Assembly: GCA_020201235.1 (NCBI GenBank)
Contig: JAIVHD010000065.1
Coordinates: 1,765 to 8,702 of the forward strand
Source: Lysobacteraceae bacterium
GTDB taxonomy: Bacteria; Pseudomonadota; Gammaproteobacteria; Xanthomonadales; Wenzhouxiangellaceae
Reading direction: 5' to 3'
Length of the DNA: 6,938 nt
A program made the position numbers and the translations under genes. The notes under the pieces were generated by a model. The model was not told where the DNA came from, made no database searches, and saw nothing but the letters and a program-made list of their open reading frames with translations. Below, in pieces: positions 1 through 5,612 of this stretch (the first letter of the stretch is position 1; the number at the start of each line of letters is the position of its first letter).

Positions 1-42
1 GCGCTGGATGCAATCCTGGACAAGCACAGCAATTCTGAATGA
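1..42 (+). CDS. C-terminal end of a probable antitoxin gene (partial)
   Basis: An open frame enters from the left edge and ends in TGA at 40-42. It gives 13 residues, ALDAILDKHSNSE, too few to assign a family by sequence. The stop codon overlaps the ATG of the following toxin gene in an ATGA arrangement, the translational coupling typical of type II toxin-antitoxin operons with the antitoxin first. The antitoxin role is therefore inferred from position only. A ParD-like ribbon-helix-helix protein would be the usual partner for a ParE-type toxin. Confidence 0.55.
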   Translation, partial: ALDAILDKHSNSE

Positions 43-338
43 GCTATCGGATTCGCGTATCTGCCGCTGCCCAGGAAGATCTGGAGCGGCAGTTCGAGTT
101 TCTGGCAGCCAATGATTTGCCTTCGGCAGTGCGTGCAAGAGACGCGATTGAAAAAGCTTACGAATTGGTAGAAGCGATGCCTTTTGCATGCAGAAAGGCC
201 GAGGAATCCAATCCCTTTCTCAGGGAGCTGGTTATTTCTTTTGGATCCGCCGGCTATGTCGCGTTGTTTGAGGTCGAAGACGAAAAGACGGTCACGATTC
301 TGGCAATCAGGCATCAGCGTGAAGAAGATTTTCTTTGA
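39..338 (+). CDS. RelE/ParE-family type II toxin
   Basis: The 99-residue product has the size and layout of the RelE/ParE toxin superfamily. It starts with a strand (SYRIRVSAAAQEDLE), followed by a helical hairpin whose middle part (about residues 28-48) is rich in Ala, Arg and Glu. It then has the RELVI-FGSAGYVALFEV strand block and ends with the family-typical ILAIRHQREEDF (about residues 87-98). ParE members poison DNA gyrase and RelE members cleave mRNA on the ribosome. The C-terminal RHQRE motif resembles ParE-like plasmid-stabilisation proteins, but the target cannot be fixed from sequence. The start is the ATG overlapping the upstream stop codon, so translation is probably coupled to the antitoxin. 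Expression would normally be repressed by the antitoxin-toxin complex at a promoter left of this window. The gene looks complete. Confidence 0.82.
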   Translation: MSYRIRVSAAAQEDLERQFEFLAANDLPSAVRARDAIEKAYELVEAMPFACRKAEESNPFLRELVISFGSAGYVALFEVEDEKTVTILAIRHQREEDFL

Positions 339-394
339 CGCGCAGGAGCCGGGAAGCTCGATGTCCAACGCATGAGTTTTGTGCGGAGCCATAG

Positions 395-417
395 TTCGCC
401 TGCGGGCAGGCTCCTAC
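395..417. repeat. REP-like palindromic element
   Basis: The stretch contains GCCTGC-GG-GCAGGC (398-411), a perfect 6-bp stem with a two-base centre, or a 5-bp stem with a four-base loop. It is flanked by TTC and TCCTAC. On the minus strand it reads GTAGGAGCCTGCCCGCAGG, the form of REP elements widespread in gammaproteobacterial intergenic DNA (recalled, not searched). It lies between the toxin stop (338) and the phosphoesterase start (429), a normal place for such elements. It could act as an mRNA stabiliser or a weak terminator for the toxin transcript. Confidence 0.6.
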
Positions 418-428
418 GGGGGTGGTAG

Positions 429-1033
429 ATGGAGCGGTTGCTGTTTTGCGCTGATCTGCACGGAAATCTACGCCAATTCCGGCGGCTGCTCGAGCATGCC
501 CGAAGCGAGGAAATTCAGTACGTCGTGTTCGGTGGCGATCTGACGCCGAAGGATGTGCATCGGCGCACGCCGGCGTTGCAGCGGGCGTTTTTGCGTGATG
601 CGTTGTTTCCGCTTCTTCACGAGATGGTGGACGCTGATCAGGTGGAGGTTCTGCTGATTCTGGGCAATGACGATTTCCGGTCGAATCGGGAATTTGTCGT
701 CGAGCAGCAGCGGGCCGGGGTGCCGTTTCGGTTGATCGATCGGGAGCCGTTCGTGACCGAGGGTGGATTTTCGATCGTCGGCTACAGTTCGGTGCCGTCG
801 ACGAACACAGGCATGTCGGCTCGCGTGGCGTGCGGGCGTTCATCGAGGACCGGCAGCCGCATCTGACGCTGCATGGGCATATTCATGAGACGGTCGATTT
901 GAGTGGTGAGTTCGTCGAGCGGATCGGGCGGACAACTTGCGTGGCGGCGGGGAATGATCATCGGCCGGAGCGGCCGTTTGTGGTCGAAGCGGGGCTTGGA
1001 GCGGAGTTGGTGGTGAGGCGGGAGCGGCTTTGA
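429..1033 (+). pseudogene. Calcineurin-like metallophosphoesterase, internal deletion and frameshift
   Basis: The first part reads from ATG 429 and carries the metal-site motifs of calcineurin-like phosphoesterases: ADLHGN (residues 8-13), GGDL (35-38) and GNDD (about 79-82). It then reads FSIVGYSSVPS up to about 800. From about 800 the family sequence continues in another frame (codons at 800, 803 and so on): DEHRHVGSRGVRAFIEDRQP, then LTLHGHIHET with the C-terminal GHxH motif, to TGA at 1031-1033. The original frame instead runs into unrelated residues and stops at 866. Members I recall have several tens of residues between the GYS-VP strand and the HVGSR segment. These are missing, so an out-of-frame deletion has joined the halves near 798-806. 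The two pieces total about 200 codons, short for the family. The start is supported by the purine-rich GGGGGTGG at 418-425. The product would be non-functional unless ribosomes shift frame. The substrate is unknown. Confidence 0.8.
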
Positions 1034-1052
1034 ATTGTCGATTGGTCGCTTT

Positions 1053-1207
1053 GTTGATGGTGCGCTTCGCTGCGCTCAACGGCACCCTACGCGAGTTTAT
1101 TGTTAGCGTGGAGAAGGCTTGGGGTTTGTAGTTGACGGTGCGCTTCGCTGCGCTCAACGGCACCCTACGCGGGTTATTGTTAGCGTGGAGAAGGCTTGGG
1201 GTTTGTA
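1053..1207. repeat. 78-bp tandem duplication containing a REP-like element
   Basis: Bases 1053-1130 and 1131-1207 are two head-to-tail copies of one unit. They differ by a T/C at the sixth base and by GCGAGTTTATT versus GCGGGTTATT, a substitution plus a one-base indel. Each unit consists of the 32-base palindromic element (1059-1090 and 1137-1168) and a linker. The last 35 bases (1097-1131 and 1174-1208) are identical between copies. The near-identity points to a recent duplication. No gene lies here. Confidence 0.9.
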
Positions 1208-1236
1208 GGGTGCCGTTGAGCGCAGCGAAGCGCACC
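1059..1236. repeat. Three copies of a 32-bp palindromic repeat, third copy inverted
   Basis: The element begins GGTGCGCTTCGCTGCGCTCA and ends ACGGCACCCTAC. It is present at 1059-1090, at 1137-1168 and, as an exact reverse complement, at 1205-1236. Each copy has complementary ends (GGTGC and GCACC) and could fold alone. Copies 2 and 3 form a perfect 32-bp inverted repeat around a 36-base loop (1169-1204). The position between a plus-strand gene ending at 1033 and minus-strand genes ending at 1240 suits a REP-like element acting as a two-way transcript end or mRNA 3' protector. That role is inferred. Similar GTAGGGTGC...GCACC repeats are common in gammaproteobacterial genomes, as I recall. Confidence 0.85.
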
Positions 1237-1239
1237 GGT

Positions 1240-1365
1240 TCAGGGGCGTAATCGGTTCGCCTGCGTTTCGATCACAACTTCGCCGGGGCCCGGCTGCGGG
1301 TCGGGTGATTCGAGGTATTCGAGGGCCGAATAACTGCCCGGTCTGTTGATGATGATGCGGTGCAC
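1240..1365 (-). pseudogene. N-terminal fragment of a medium-chain zinc-type dehydrogenase / quinone oxidoreductase
   Basis: Read on the minus strand from GTG at 1365, the frame gives 41 residues: VHRIIINRPGSYSALEYLES, then PDPQPGPGEVVIETQAN, then RLRP and TGA at 1242-1240. The pattern (R-I-x-I-x-x-P-G-x-Y-x-x-L, then P-x-P-G-P-G-E-V-V-I-x-T-x-A) is the opening strand pair of the GroES-like domain in MDR-family quinone oxidoreductases and zinc-type alcohol dehydrogenases. Intact members are about 320-340 residues and would continue with G-V-N-x-x-D after the T-x-A. Here the match ends near 1255-1260, then a stop codon follows, and the repeat cluster begins four bases later. It lies downstream of oleB on the same strand, 78 bases from its stop. 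The GTG start has only a weak upstream purine tract, so the true start is uncertain. It is too short to be functional. Confidence 0.68.
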
Positions 1366-1443
1366 GCTTGCTCGTCGGGGGGCGGTCCAGATACCCAGTA
1401 TGCCCAAGTTCTGGAACGATGACGTGTCGCTGCCAGGAGCCTG
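1366..1443. other. Gap between oleB and the dehydrogenase fragment, no gene recognised
   Basis: I translated this stretch on the minus strand in all three frames. None shows a recognisable OleC start or a continuation of the dehydrogenase fragment. No clear hairpin with a T run is present, so no intrinsic terminator is called for oleB. Confidence 0.5.
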
Positions 1444-2337
1444 TCAGTCCAGAAATGCGCGGACCCTTGAAACGATGTGATCGGCAGCGTCTTCCATTAC
1501 ATAGTGGCCGGCATGTTCAAGGTAGTCGACTTCGGCGGCCGGGAAAATCTCGCGCCATCGCTCCAGCACGCGGTCATCGAACACGAAATCCTTGCCGCCC
1601 CAGATCATCATGATCGGCTTGTCGGCCAGCCGGGGCAGGTTCTGCTCGGTCGCGGCCAGCACGGCCCAGGCCGGATCGGTCTCGCTGAGCGGAATATCCT
1701 GCACAAAACGCAGCGTTGCCAGCCGGCGCGACGGCGCGCCGCGGTACGGCCAGACCAGCCCGCGGGCCACGGCCGGGTCGAGACGACTTGCCGTGGCCAT
1801 GCGCACGGCAAGGGCTGAGAAGGCATTAAAGCTCTTGATCAGAAAGGCGCCCGGCCGGGTCCGCGCAAAAGCCAGCGAGCGCGGCAGCGAGAGGTCGCCG
1901 GGGATGGTAAATGCCCAGGTGTTGAGGATGACGATGCGGCCAACGCGCTCCGGGTTGCGACTGGCCCAGGCCATGCCGATAGCCCCACCCCAGTCGTGCA
2001 CGATCAAATCCACCGGGCGATTCGGTTCGACCGAATCCATCCATTCGCCGAAATCGGAGACTCGGGTCTCGAGCGTGTAGTTGTATTGGGCATCAGGCGG
2101 GCGGTCCGACAGGCCCATGCCGACATGATCCGGCGCCAGGCAGCGATGGCGGTCGGCCAGACCCCGGATCAGGTTGCGGTAGTAAAACGACCAGGTCGGG
2201 TTGCCGTGCACCATCACGGCCGGCGGTCCTTCAACCAGACCCTCGTCGACGAAATGCATGCAATGCCCGGACTTAAGCTCGTGATACTGGCTGTCGAACG
2301 GATACAGTGATGCATCCAGGCCGCTCAGGTTAGGCAT
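1444..2337 (-). CDS. oleB: OleB, beta-lactone decarboxylase (alpha/beta hydrolase, haloalkane dehalogenase fold)
   Basis: The 297-residue product has the full alpha/beta-hydrolase set. It has the oxyanion-hole motif HGNP (44-47), the nucleophile elbow VHDWGG with Asp115 and the adjacent Trp116, an acid Asp250 in WGGKDFVF, and the base His278 in HAGHYVMED. An Asp rather than Ser nucleophile places it with haloalkane dehalogenases. The DHVGMGLSD block (70-78), the cap segment and RFVQDIPLSETDPAW (210-224) match OleB as I recall it from Xanthomonas. OleB decarboxylates a cis-beta-lactone to a cis-olefin, the last step of long-chain olefin biosynthesis. The start chosen at 2337 gives family length, begins MPNLSGLDASLYPF, and has GAGGGG about 9 bases upstream. 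An in-frame Met at 2496 would only read shifted oleA sequence. It overlaps the end of the truncated oleA by 13 bases. No oleC or oleD follows, so its present role is unclear. A plain haloalkane dehalogenase is the main alternative. Confidence 0.85.
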   Translation of the reverse strand: MPNLSGLDASLYPFDSQYHELKSGHCMHFVDEGLVEGPPAVMVHGNPTWSFYYRNLIRGLADRHRCLAPDHVGMGLSDRPPDAQYNYTLETRVSDFGEWMDSVEPNRPVDLIVHDWGGAIGMAWASRNPERVGRIVILNTWAFTIPGDLSLPRSLAFARTRPGAFLIKSFNAFSALAVRMATASRLDPAVARGLVWPYRGAPSRRLATLRFVQDIPLSETDPAWAVLAATEQNLPRLADKPIMMIWGGKDFVFDDRVLERWREIFPAAEVDYLEHAGHYVMEDAADHIVSRVRAFLD

Positions 2338-3149
2338 TGGGTGCCCCTCGCCGCCAATCGGGCGGGTGGTTTTGGGTCGTGCATGACCCAGCCCATGACG
2401 GTGCGCGCGGCCGTGTAGGTCAGGCTGGCAAGCTTCATGCCCTCGGTCAGCAGGGTGCGGGTATCGGTCCACATCTGGTGGTTCCAGCCGCGGCACAGGT
2501 TGTTGAACTGAGTGGCCGCGCGCGTGACGCCGCCTTTATACAGATGGCCGTCGGGCTCCAGATCGCCGCGTGTGAGTACCATTGCGGCGGCACCGGAGCC
2601 CAGCGTCAGCGACGCGAACTCGCCCTTGAACTGGTCTTTGGTAACCGACGGTTCGAGCAAGCGCCGGATGGTGTTCTCATTGATTTCGCGGCTGGATTCG
2701 CCGTTGACGATCAGCGCGTAATCGATTTCGCCACGCTCAAGCATGCGACCGGCGATATTCATGCCGTTGATAAATGCCAGACAGGCATTGCCAACATCGA
2801 AACTCTCGCAGGTATCGGCCAGCCTCAGGTTTCGATGCACCAGGCAGGCGGTGGACGGCTCGAGGAAATCGCGCGAAACCGAGGTGTTGATCAGGATTCC
2901 GACCCGTTTCGGATCGAGGTCGGCGGCTGCCAGCGCTTTTTGTCCGGCCAGCGTCGCGGCATCAGAAGGCATTGTGCCGTCGTCCCAGTAACGCCGCTCG
3001 AGGATGCCGGCCAGGTCGATCAGCGGGTTTCCGCGCACGTTGAGTTTCTTGAGCGTCGGCTCAAGCCTTTCATAGACCTCATCGCTGGAGACCTTGTTGG
3101 GTGGGTCTACCGAGACCACGGACTTGATGACTACATTATCGAATAGCAT
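2325..3149 (-). pseudogene. oleA: OleA, 3-oxoacyl-ACP synthase III-like condensing enzyme, C-terminally truncated
   Basis: OleA performs head-to-head Claisen condensation of two fatty acyl-CoAs to a beta-keto acid, the first step of olefin biosynthesis. From Met at 3149 the product has 274 residues. It matches Xanthomonas-type OleA up to about residue 256: NVRGNPLIDLAGILERR-W (37-55), INTSVSRDFLEPST with Glu97 (the Glu117 of published numbering), FDVGNACLAFINGM with the nucleophile Cys123 (published Cys143), and YKGGVTRAATQFNNLCRG (204-221). After TYTAARTVMGWVM the family continues with a D-x-F-x-x-H-Q-V-S segment holding the catalytic His and later an Asn in an EHGN motif. Here it turns into HDPKPPARLAARGTQCLT and stops at 2325. 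About 80 residues are missing, so the enzyme should be inactive. The start at 3149 is preferred over an in-frame Met at 3194 because known OleA begins MLF and the likely promoter -10 box lies at 3196-3201. Confidence 0.85.
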
Positions 3150-3195
3150 GGGCCGACCTGTTCCCGAAACGGGGATATTGACTGAATAGCCCAAT

Positions 3196-3201
3196 AGTAT
3201 A
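3196..3201 (-). promoter_or_regulatory. Possible -10 box of the oleAB promoter
   Basis: Minus-strand TATACT lies about 47 bases upstream of the oleA start and differs from TATAAT by one base. The -35 region about 17 bases upstream (GCTTTC or CTTTCC) is weak. Transcription would start near 3189 and give a leader of about 40 bases, which supports separate expression of the ole genes from the tyrosine genes upstream. Confidence 0.35.
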
Positions 3202-3330
3202 AGGGAGATAGCGTTCCGGAAAGCGCCGCCCGGGCAACACCGGTGGCCGGTGCACTTGCCAACCGAGCCAACCGCCCTGGACGCGAGGCCTGGCGGCTGC
3301 GCTGCGGGCGAGGTGGTGAGTACGGCGGGA

Positions 3331-4317
3331 TTAGCGCCGATATTCGATTACTTGCTGCTCGATCGCACCAAAATAACTGTGGCCATCGGCGTCGGTCATT
3401 TCGATTTTGACCCGGTCGCCAAATTTCATGAACGGGGTTTCGGGCTCTCCGCCGGCGATGATTTCGAGCATCCGCTTCTCGGCCAGGCAGCTTGCACCAC
3501 GCGATGTATCCTGATTGGCAATCGTGCCAGAACCCAGCAAGGTGCCGGCGCTCAGGGGCCTGGATTGGGCCGCGTGGGCCAGCAGCTCGGCAAACGAAAA
3601 CTGCATGTCGACGCCGGCTTCCGGATCGCCGAACAAATCACCGTTATAGTGCGTCTGCAAGGGCCTGTGAAGCTTCGAGTCAACCCAGGCATCACCCAGC
3701 TCATCGGGCGTCACGACCACCGGTGCCAGGGCCGAACGCGGCTTGGATACGACGAAGCCGAAGCCCTTGCCGAGCTCGCCCGGGATCAGGTTTCGCAACG
3801 AGACATCGTTGAGGATGGTCACGAGCTGGATATGGTCGGCGCATTCGGCGGCTTCGGCACCCATCGGAATATCGTCGCAGATCACGCCGATTTCGGACTC
3901 GAAATCGATGCCCCAGTCCAGCGTCGGCATGGCGATCGGGTCGCGCGGGCCGAGAAAACCGTCGCTGACGGCCTGGTACATCAGCGGGTCGGTGAAGAAG
4001 CTCTCGGGCACTTCGGCACCGCGCGCCTTACGCACGCGCTCGACGTGCGGCAGGTAGGCACTGCCGTCGAGAAATTGAAACGCGCGCGGCAGCGGCGCGG
4101 CCAGTGCGTCGATGTCGAGATCGAACGCAGACTCGCAATCGCCGTTCTGAAGTCGCTCGTAAAGAGCATTCAAGCGTGGTGCAATCGTGTCCCAGCCATC
4201 AAGGGCGGCTTGCAAGGTCGGCGCGATTTCATCGGCGCGCACGGCCCGGCTCAAAGACCGGTTGACGACAATCAGCGTTCCGTCACGATTGCCCTGTTTG
4301 AGGCTTGCTAGTTTCAT
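3331..4317 (-). CDS. Fumarylacetoacetase (fumarylacetoacetate hydrolase family)
   Basis: The 328-residue product begins MKLASLKQGNRDGTLIVVNR, the opening typical of bacterial FAH proteins encoded in tyrosine degradation clusters. The FAH-fold metal site is visible as DFESEIGV (Glu140 and Glu142) and ILNDVSLRN (Asp171), with Asp110 in FFTDPLMYQ a further candidate. The GTLLGSGTIAN block (258-268) is the conserved family loop. The reaction is hydrolysis of fumarylacetoacetate to fumarate and acetoacetate, the last step of homogentisate catabolism, in the cytoplasm. Gene order after hppD and hmgA supports this over other FAH-family activities such as acylpyruvases. The start has AAGGA about 9 bases upstream. 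The 107-base gap to hmgA contains an inverted repeat, so the gene may have its own control. Length is normal and no damage is seen. Confidence 0.88.
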   Translation of the reverse strand: MKLASLKQGNRDGTLIVVNRSLSRAVRADEIAPTLQAALDGWDTIAPRLNALYERLQNGDCESAFDLDIDALAAPLPRAFQFLDGSAYLPHVERVRKARGAEVPESFFTDPLMYQAVSDGFLGPRDPIAMPTLDWGIDFESEIGVICDDIPMGAEAAECADHIQLVTILNDVSLRNLIPGELGKGFGFVVSKPRSALAPVVVTPDELGDAWVDSKLHRPLQTHYNGDLFGDPEAGVDMQFSFAELLAHAAQSRPLSAGTLLGSGTIANQDTSRGASCLAEKRMLEIIAGGEPETPFMKFGDRVKIEMTDADGHSYFGAIEQQVIEYRR

Positions 4318-4346
4318 TGGCTCAAATCCTTGTGTTTTGTTTCAGT

Positions 4347-4371
4347 GTTGCATACATTTTTGGTCTGCAAC
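4347..4371. promoter_or_regulatory. Inverted repeat in the hmgA-fah gap, candidate operator
   Basis: GTTGCA at 4347-4352 and TGCAAC at 4366-4371 are perfect inverted half-sites separated by 13 bases, in an AT-richer stretch 30-54 bases upstream of the fumarylacetoacetase start. Minus-strand TTGCAG followed by TATGCA could be parts of a promoter but do not make a good -35/-10 pair. A regulator site is possible but not proven. Confidence 0.3.
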
Positions 4372-4424
4372 TGCGGACCGGCTCAGCATCGCAACCGCTA
4401 AATCTGAGCGCTTTGAAGCCGCGA

Positions 4425-5558
4425 TCAGGTCGTCTGCTGCGCTTTCCAGCTGTCGACATAATTCTTGCGCTCGACCGCCTCGGCCTGCTCGCCGACGTCC
4501 AGCGCGTCGCGCGTATCGATCATGACCGCGACTTCATCGGTGCCTTCGGCCTTCGGTTCGAAGGCGTTTTTCAGCGCCTTGGGATGCGGCCCGTGGGTGA
4601 AGCCGCAGGGGTGCAGCGTCATCATGCCGGGGTGGATATCGTCGCGTGAGAAAAAGCTGCCCGCGTGATAGAAAATCAATTCGTCGAAGTCGTCATTGTT
4701 GTGGAAAAACGGCACTTTCAGCGCGTTGGGGTCGCTTTCGAAGGGCCGGGGCACAAAGGTACAGACGACGAAACGATCGGCGATGAAGGTCGTGTGGGCC
4801 GAGGGCGGCAGATGATAACGGTGGCTCATCAACGGACGAATGTCGCGCCAGTTGATCCTGACCGGCATCAGGTCACCGTGCCAGCCGACCGCGTCGAGCG
4901 GGTTGAACGGATAGGTAATCGTCGAGACCCGATTGCCGCGCTTGACCAGGACTTCCCAGGTCTGTTCGCCCTGCTGGGCCTTGAATGCATCGTCGAGGCG
5001 CGGCGTGTCGAGCATGGCCGGGTCGAAGATCGCGTGCGGTCCGACCAGGCCCTTTTCCGGCAGCATGAAGCTGGAGTTGGTCGCCTCGATCATCAATACG
5101 TCGAGCGGCGCATCGCTTTGAAGCCGCCACATCGTACCGCGCGGAAGCATGATGTAATCGCCGTCGCGGAATTCCAGGCGGCCATAGTCACAGAACAGCT
5201 CACCGCGGCCGGCGTGGATAAACAACAATTCATCGCCGTCCGAATTGCGCGCCAGGTGGTCCATTCCGCCCGGCGTTTTCCACGAACGCACCCGGCAGTG
5301 GGCATTGTGCATCAACTCCTGCGCACCCCAGGGCGACCCGGCCTGCGGTGCGATTCGGGTGGTGTCGAAGGCCCTTGGTCGCAATGGGCCATCAAAATCG
5401 GTCCAGCCGGTCGGCGGATGGCGATGATGCATATGCGTGGCCGGGCCGAAGAAGCCCTCCTTGCCCAGCTCACGCTCAAAGGTGCCCTCGGGCAAATCGC
5501 AATGCGCCTGACGCGACGCATCGCCCTCGACCTTGGGGTAGGAAATCCATTTTTTCAT
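4425..5558 (-). CDS. hmgA: Homogentisate 1,2-dioxygenase (short bacterial form)
   Basis: The enzyme opens the ring of homogentisate with O2 to give maleylacetoacetate, using a non-haem Fe(II). The 377-residue product has the double cupin layout. An N-terminal cupin includes DELLFIHAGRGELFCDYGRL (109-128) and DGDYIMLPRGTMWR (132-145). A C-terminal cupin includes PFFHNNDDFDELIFYHAG (283-300) and HPCGFTHGPHP (316-326). By analogy with characterised enzymes the probable iron ligands are His286, Glu293 and His322. It is about 60 residues shorter than the ~435-residue form of Pseudomonas or animals and looks like the shorter bacterial branch. Its place between hppD and a fumarylacetoacetase gene supports the function strongly. 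The start has AGGA 9 bases upstream. Only 54 bases separate it from hppD, so the two are probably co-transcribed. Confidence 0.9.
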   Translation of the reverse strand: MKKWISYPKVEGDASRQAHCDLPEGTFERELGKEGFFGPATHMHHRHPPTGWTDFDGPLRPRAFDTTRIAPQAGSPWGAQELMHNAHCRVRSWKTPGGMDHLARNSDGDELLFIHAGRGELFCDYGRLEFRDGDYIMLPRGTMWRLQSDAPLDVLMIEATNSSFMLPEKGLVGPHAIFDPAMLDTPRLDDAFKAQQGEQTWEVLVKRGNRVSTITYPFNPLDAVGWHGDLMPVRINWRDIRPLMSHRYHLPPSAHTTFIADRFVVCTFVPRPFESDPNALKVPFFHNNDDFDELIFYHAGSFFSRDDIHPGMMTLHPCGFTHGPHPKALKNAFEPKAEGTDEVAVMIDTRDALDVGEQAEAVERKNYVDSWKAQQTT

Positions 5559-5612
5559 CTTCTTCGTTCCTGAGCTCCGGGTTTCACGGTTTCGAGGGAC
5601 GCGCCTGTGCGG

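Noticed and set aside
39..866. New defence island linking the toxin and the phosphoesterase
   Set aside because: The phosphoesterase is broken, starts 90 bases away behind a REP-like element, and resembles a general calcineurin-like enzyme. Nothing ties it to the toxin-antitoxin pair.
840..1235. Minus-strand frame of 131 codons over the repeat cluster
   Set aside because: It translates the REP-like repeats and the antisense of the phosphoesterase, and its internal repeats are DNA repeats, not protein motifs.
1053..1236. CRISPR array
   Set aside because: There are only three elements, one inverted, and the linkers between them are themselves repeated rather than unique spacers. No cas genes are present.
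2338..2496. Extended N-terminus for oleB from an in-frame Met at 2496
   Set aside because: The extra 53 residues are out-of-frame oleA coding sequence, unlike any OleB start. The Met at 2337 has a ribosome-binding site and gives family length.
3150..3194. Extended oleA start at 3194
   Set aside because: The extra 15 residues do not match OleA, and the likely transcription start near 3189 lies inside this extension.
3238..3252. Intrinsic terminator after the fumarylacetoacetase gene
   Set aside because: CACCGG-TGG-CCGGTG forms a 6-bp hairpin, but no T run follows on the minus strand, so it is not supported as a terminator.
3250..4311. Long plus-strand open frame opposite the fumarylacetoacetase gene
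   Set aside because: It mirrors a well-conserved minus-strand gene, has no recognisable domain, and is explained by high GC content and codon bias. The same holds for plus-strand frames at 2337-3146, 4665-5573 and 5910-6740.
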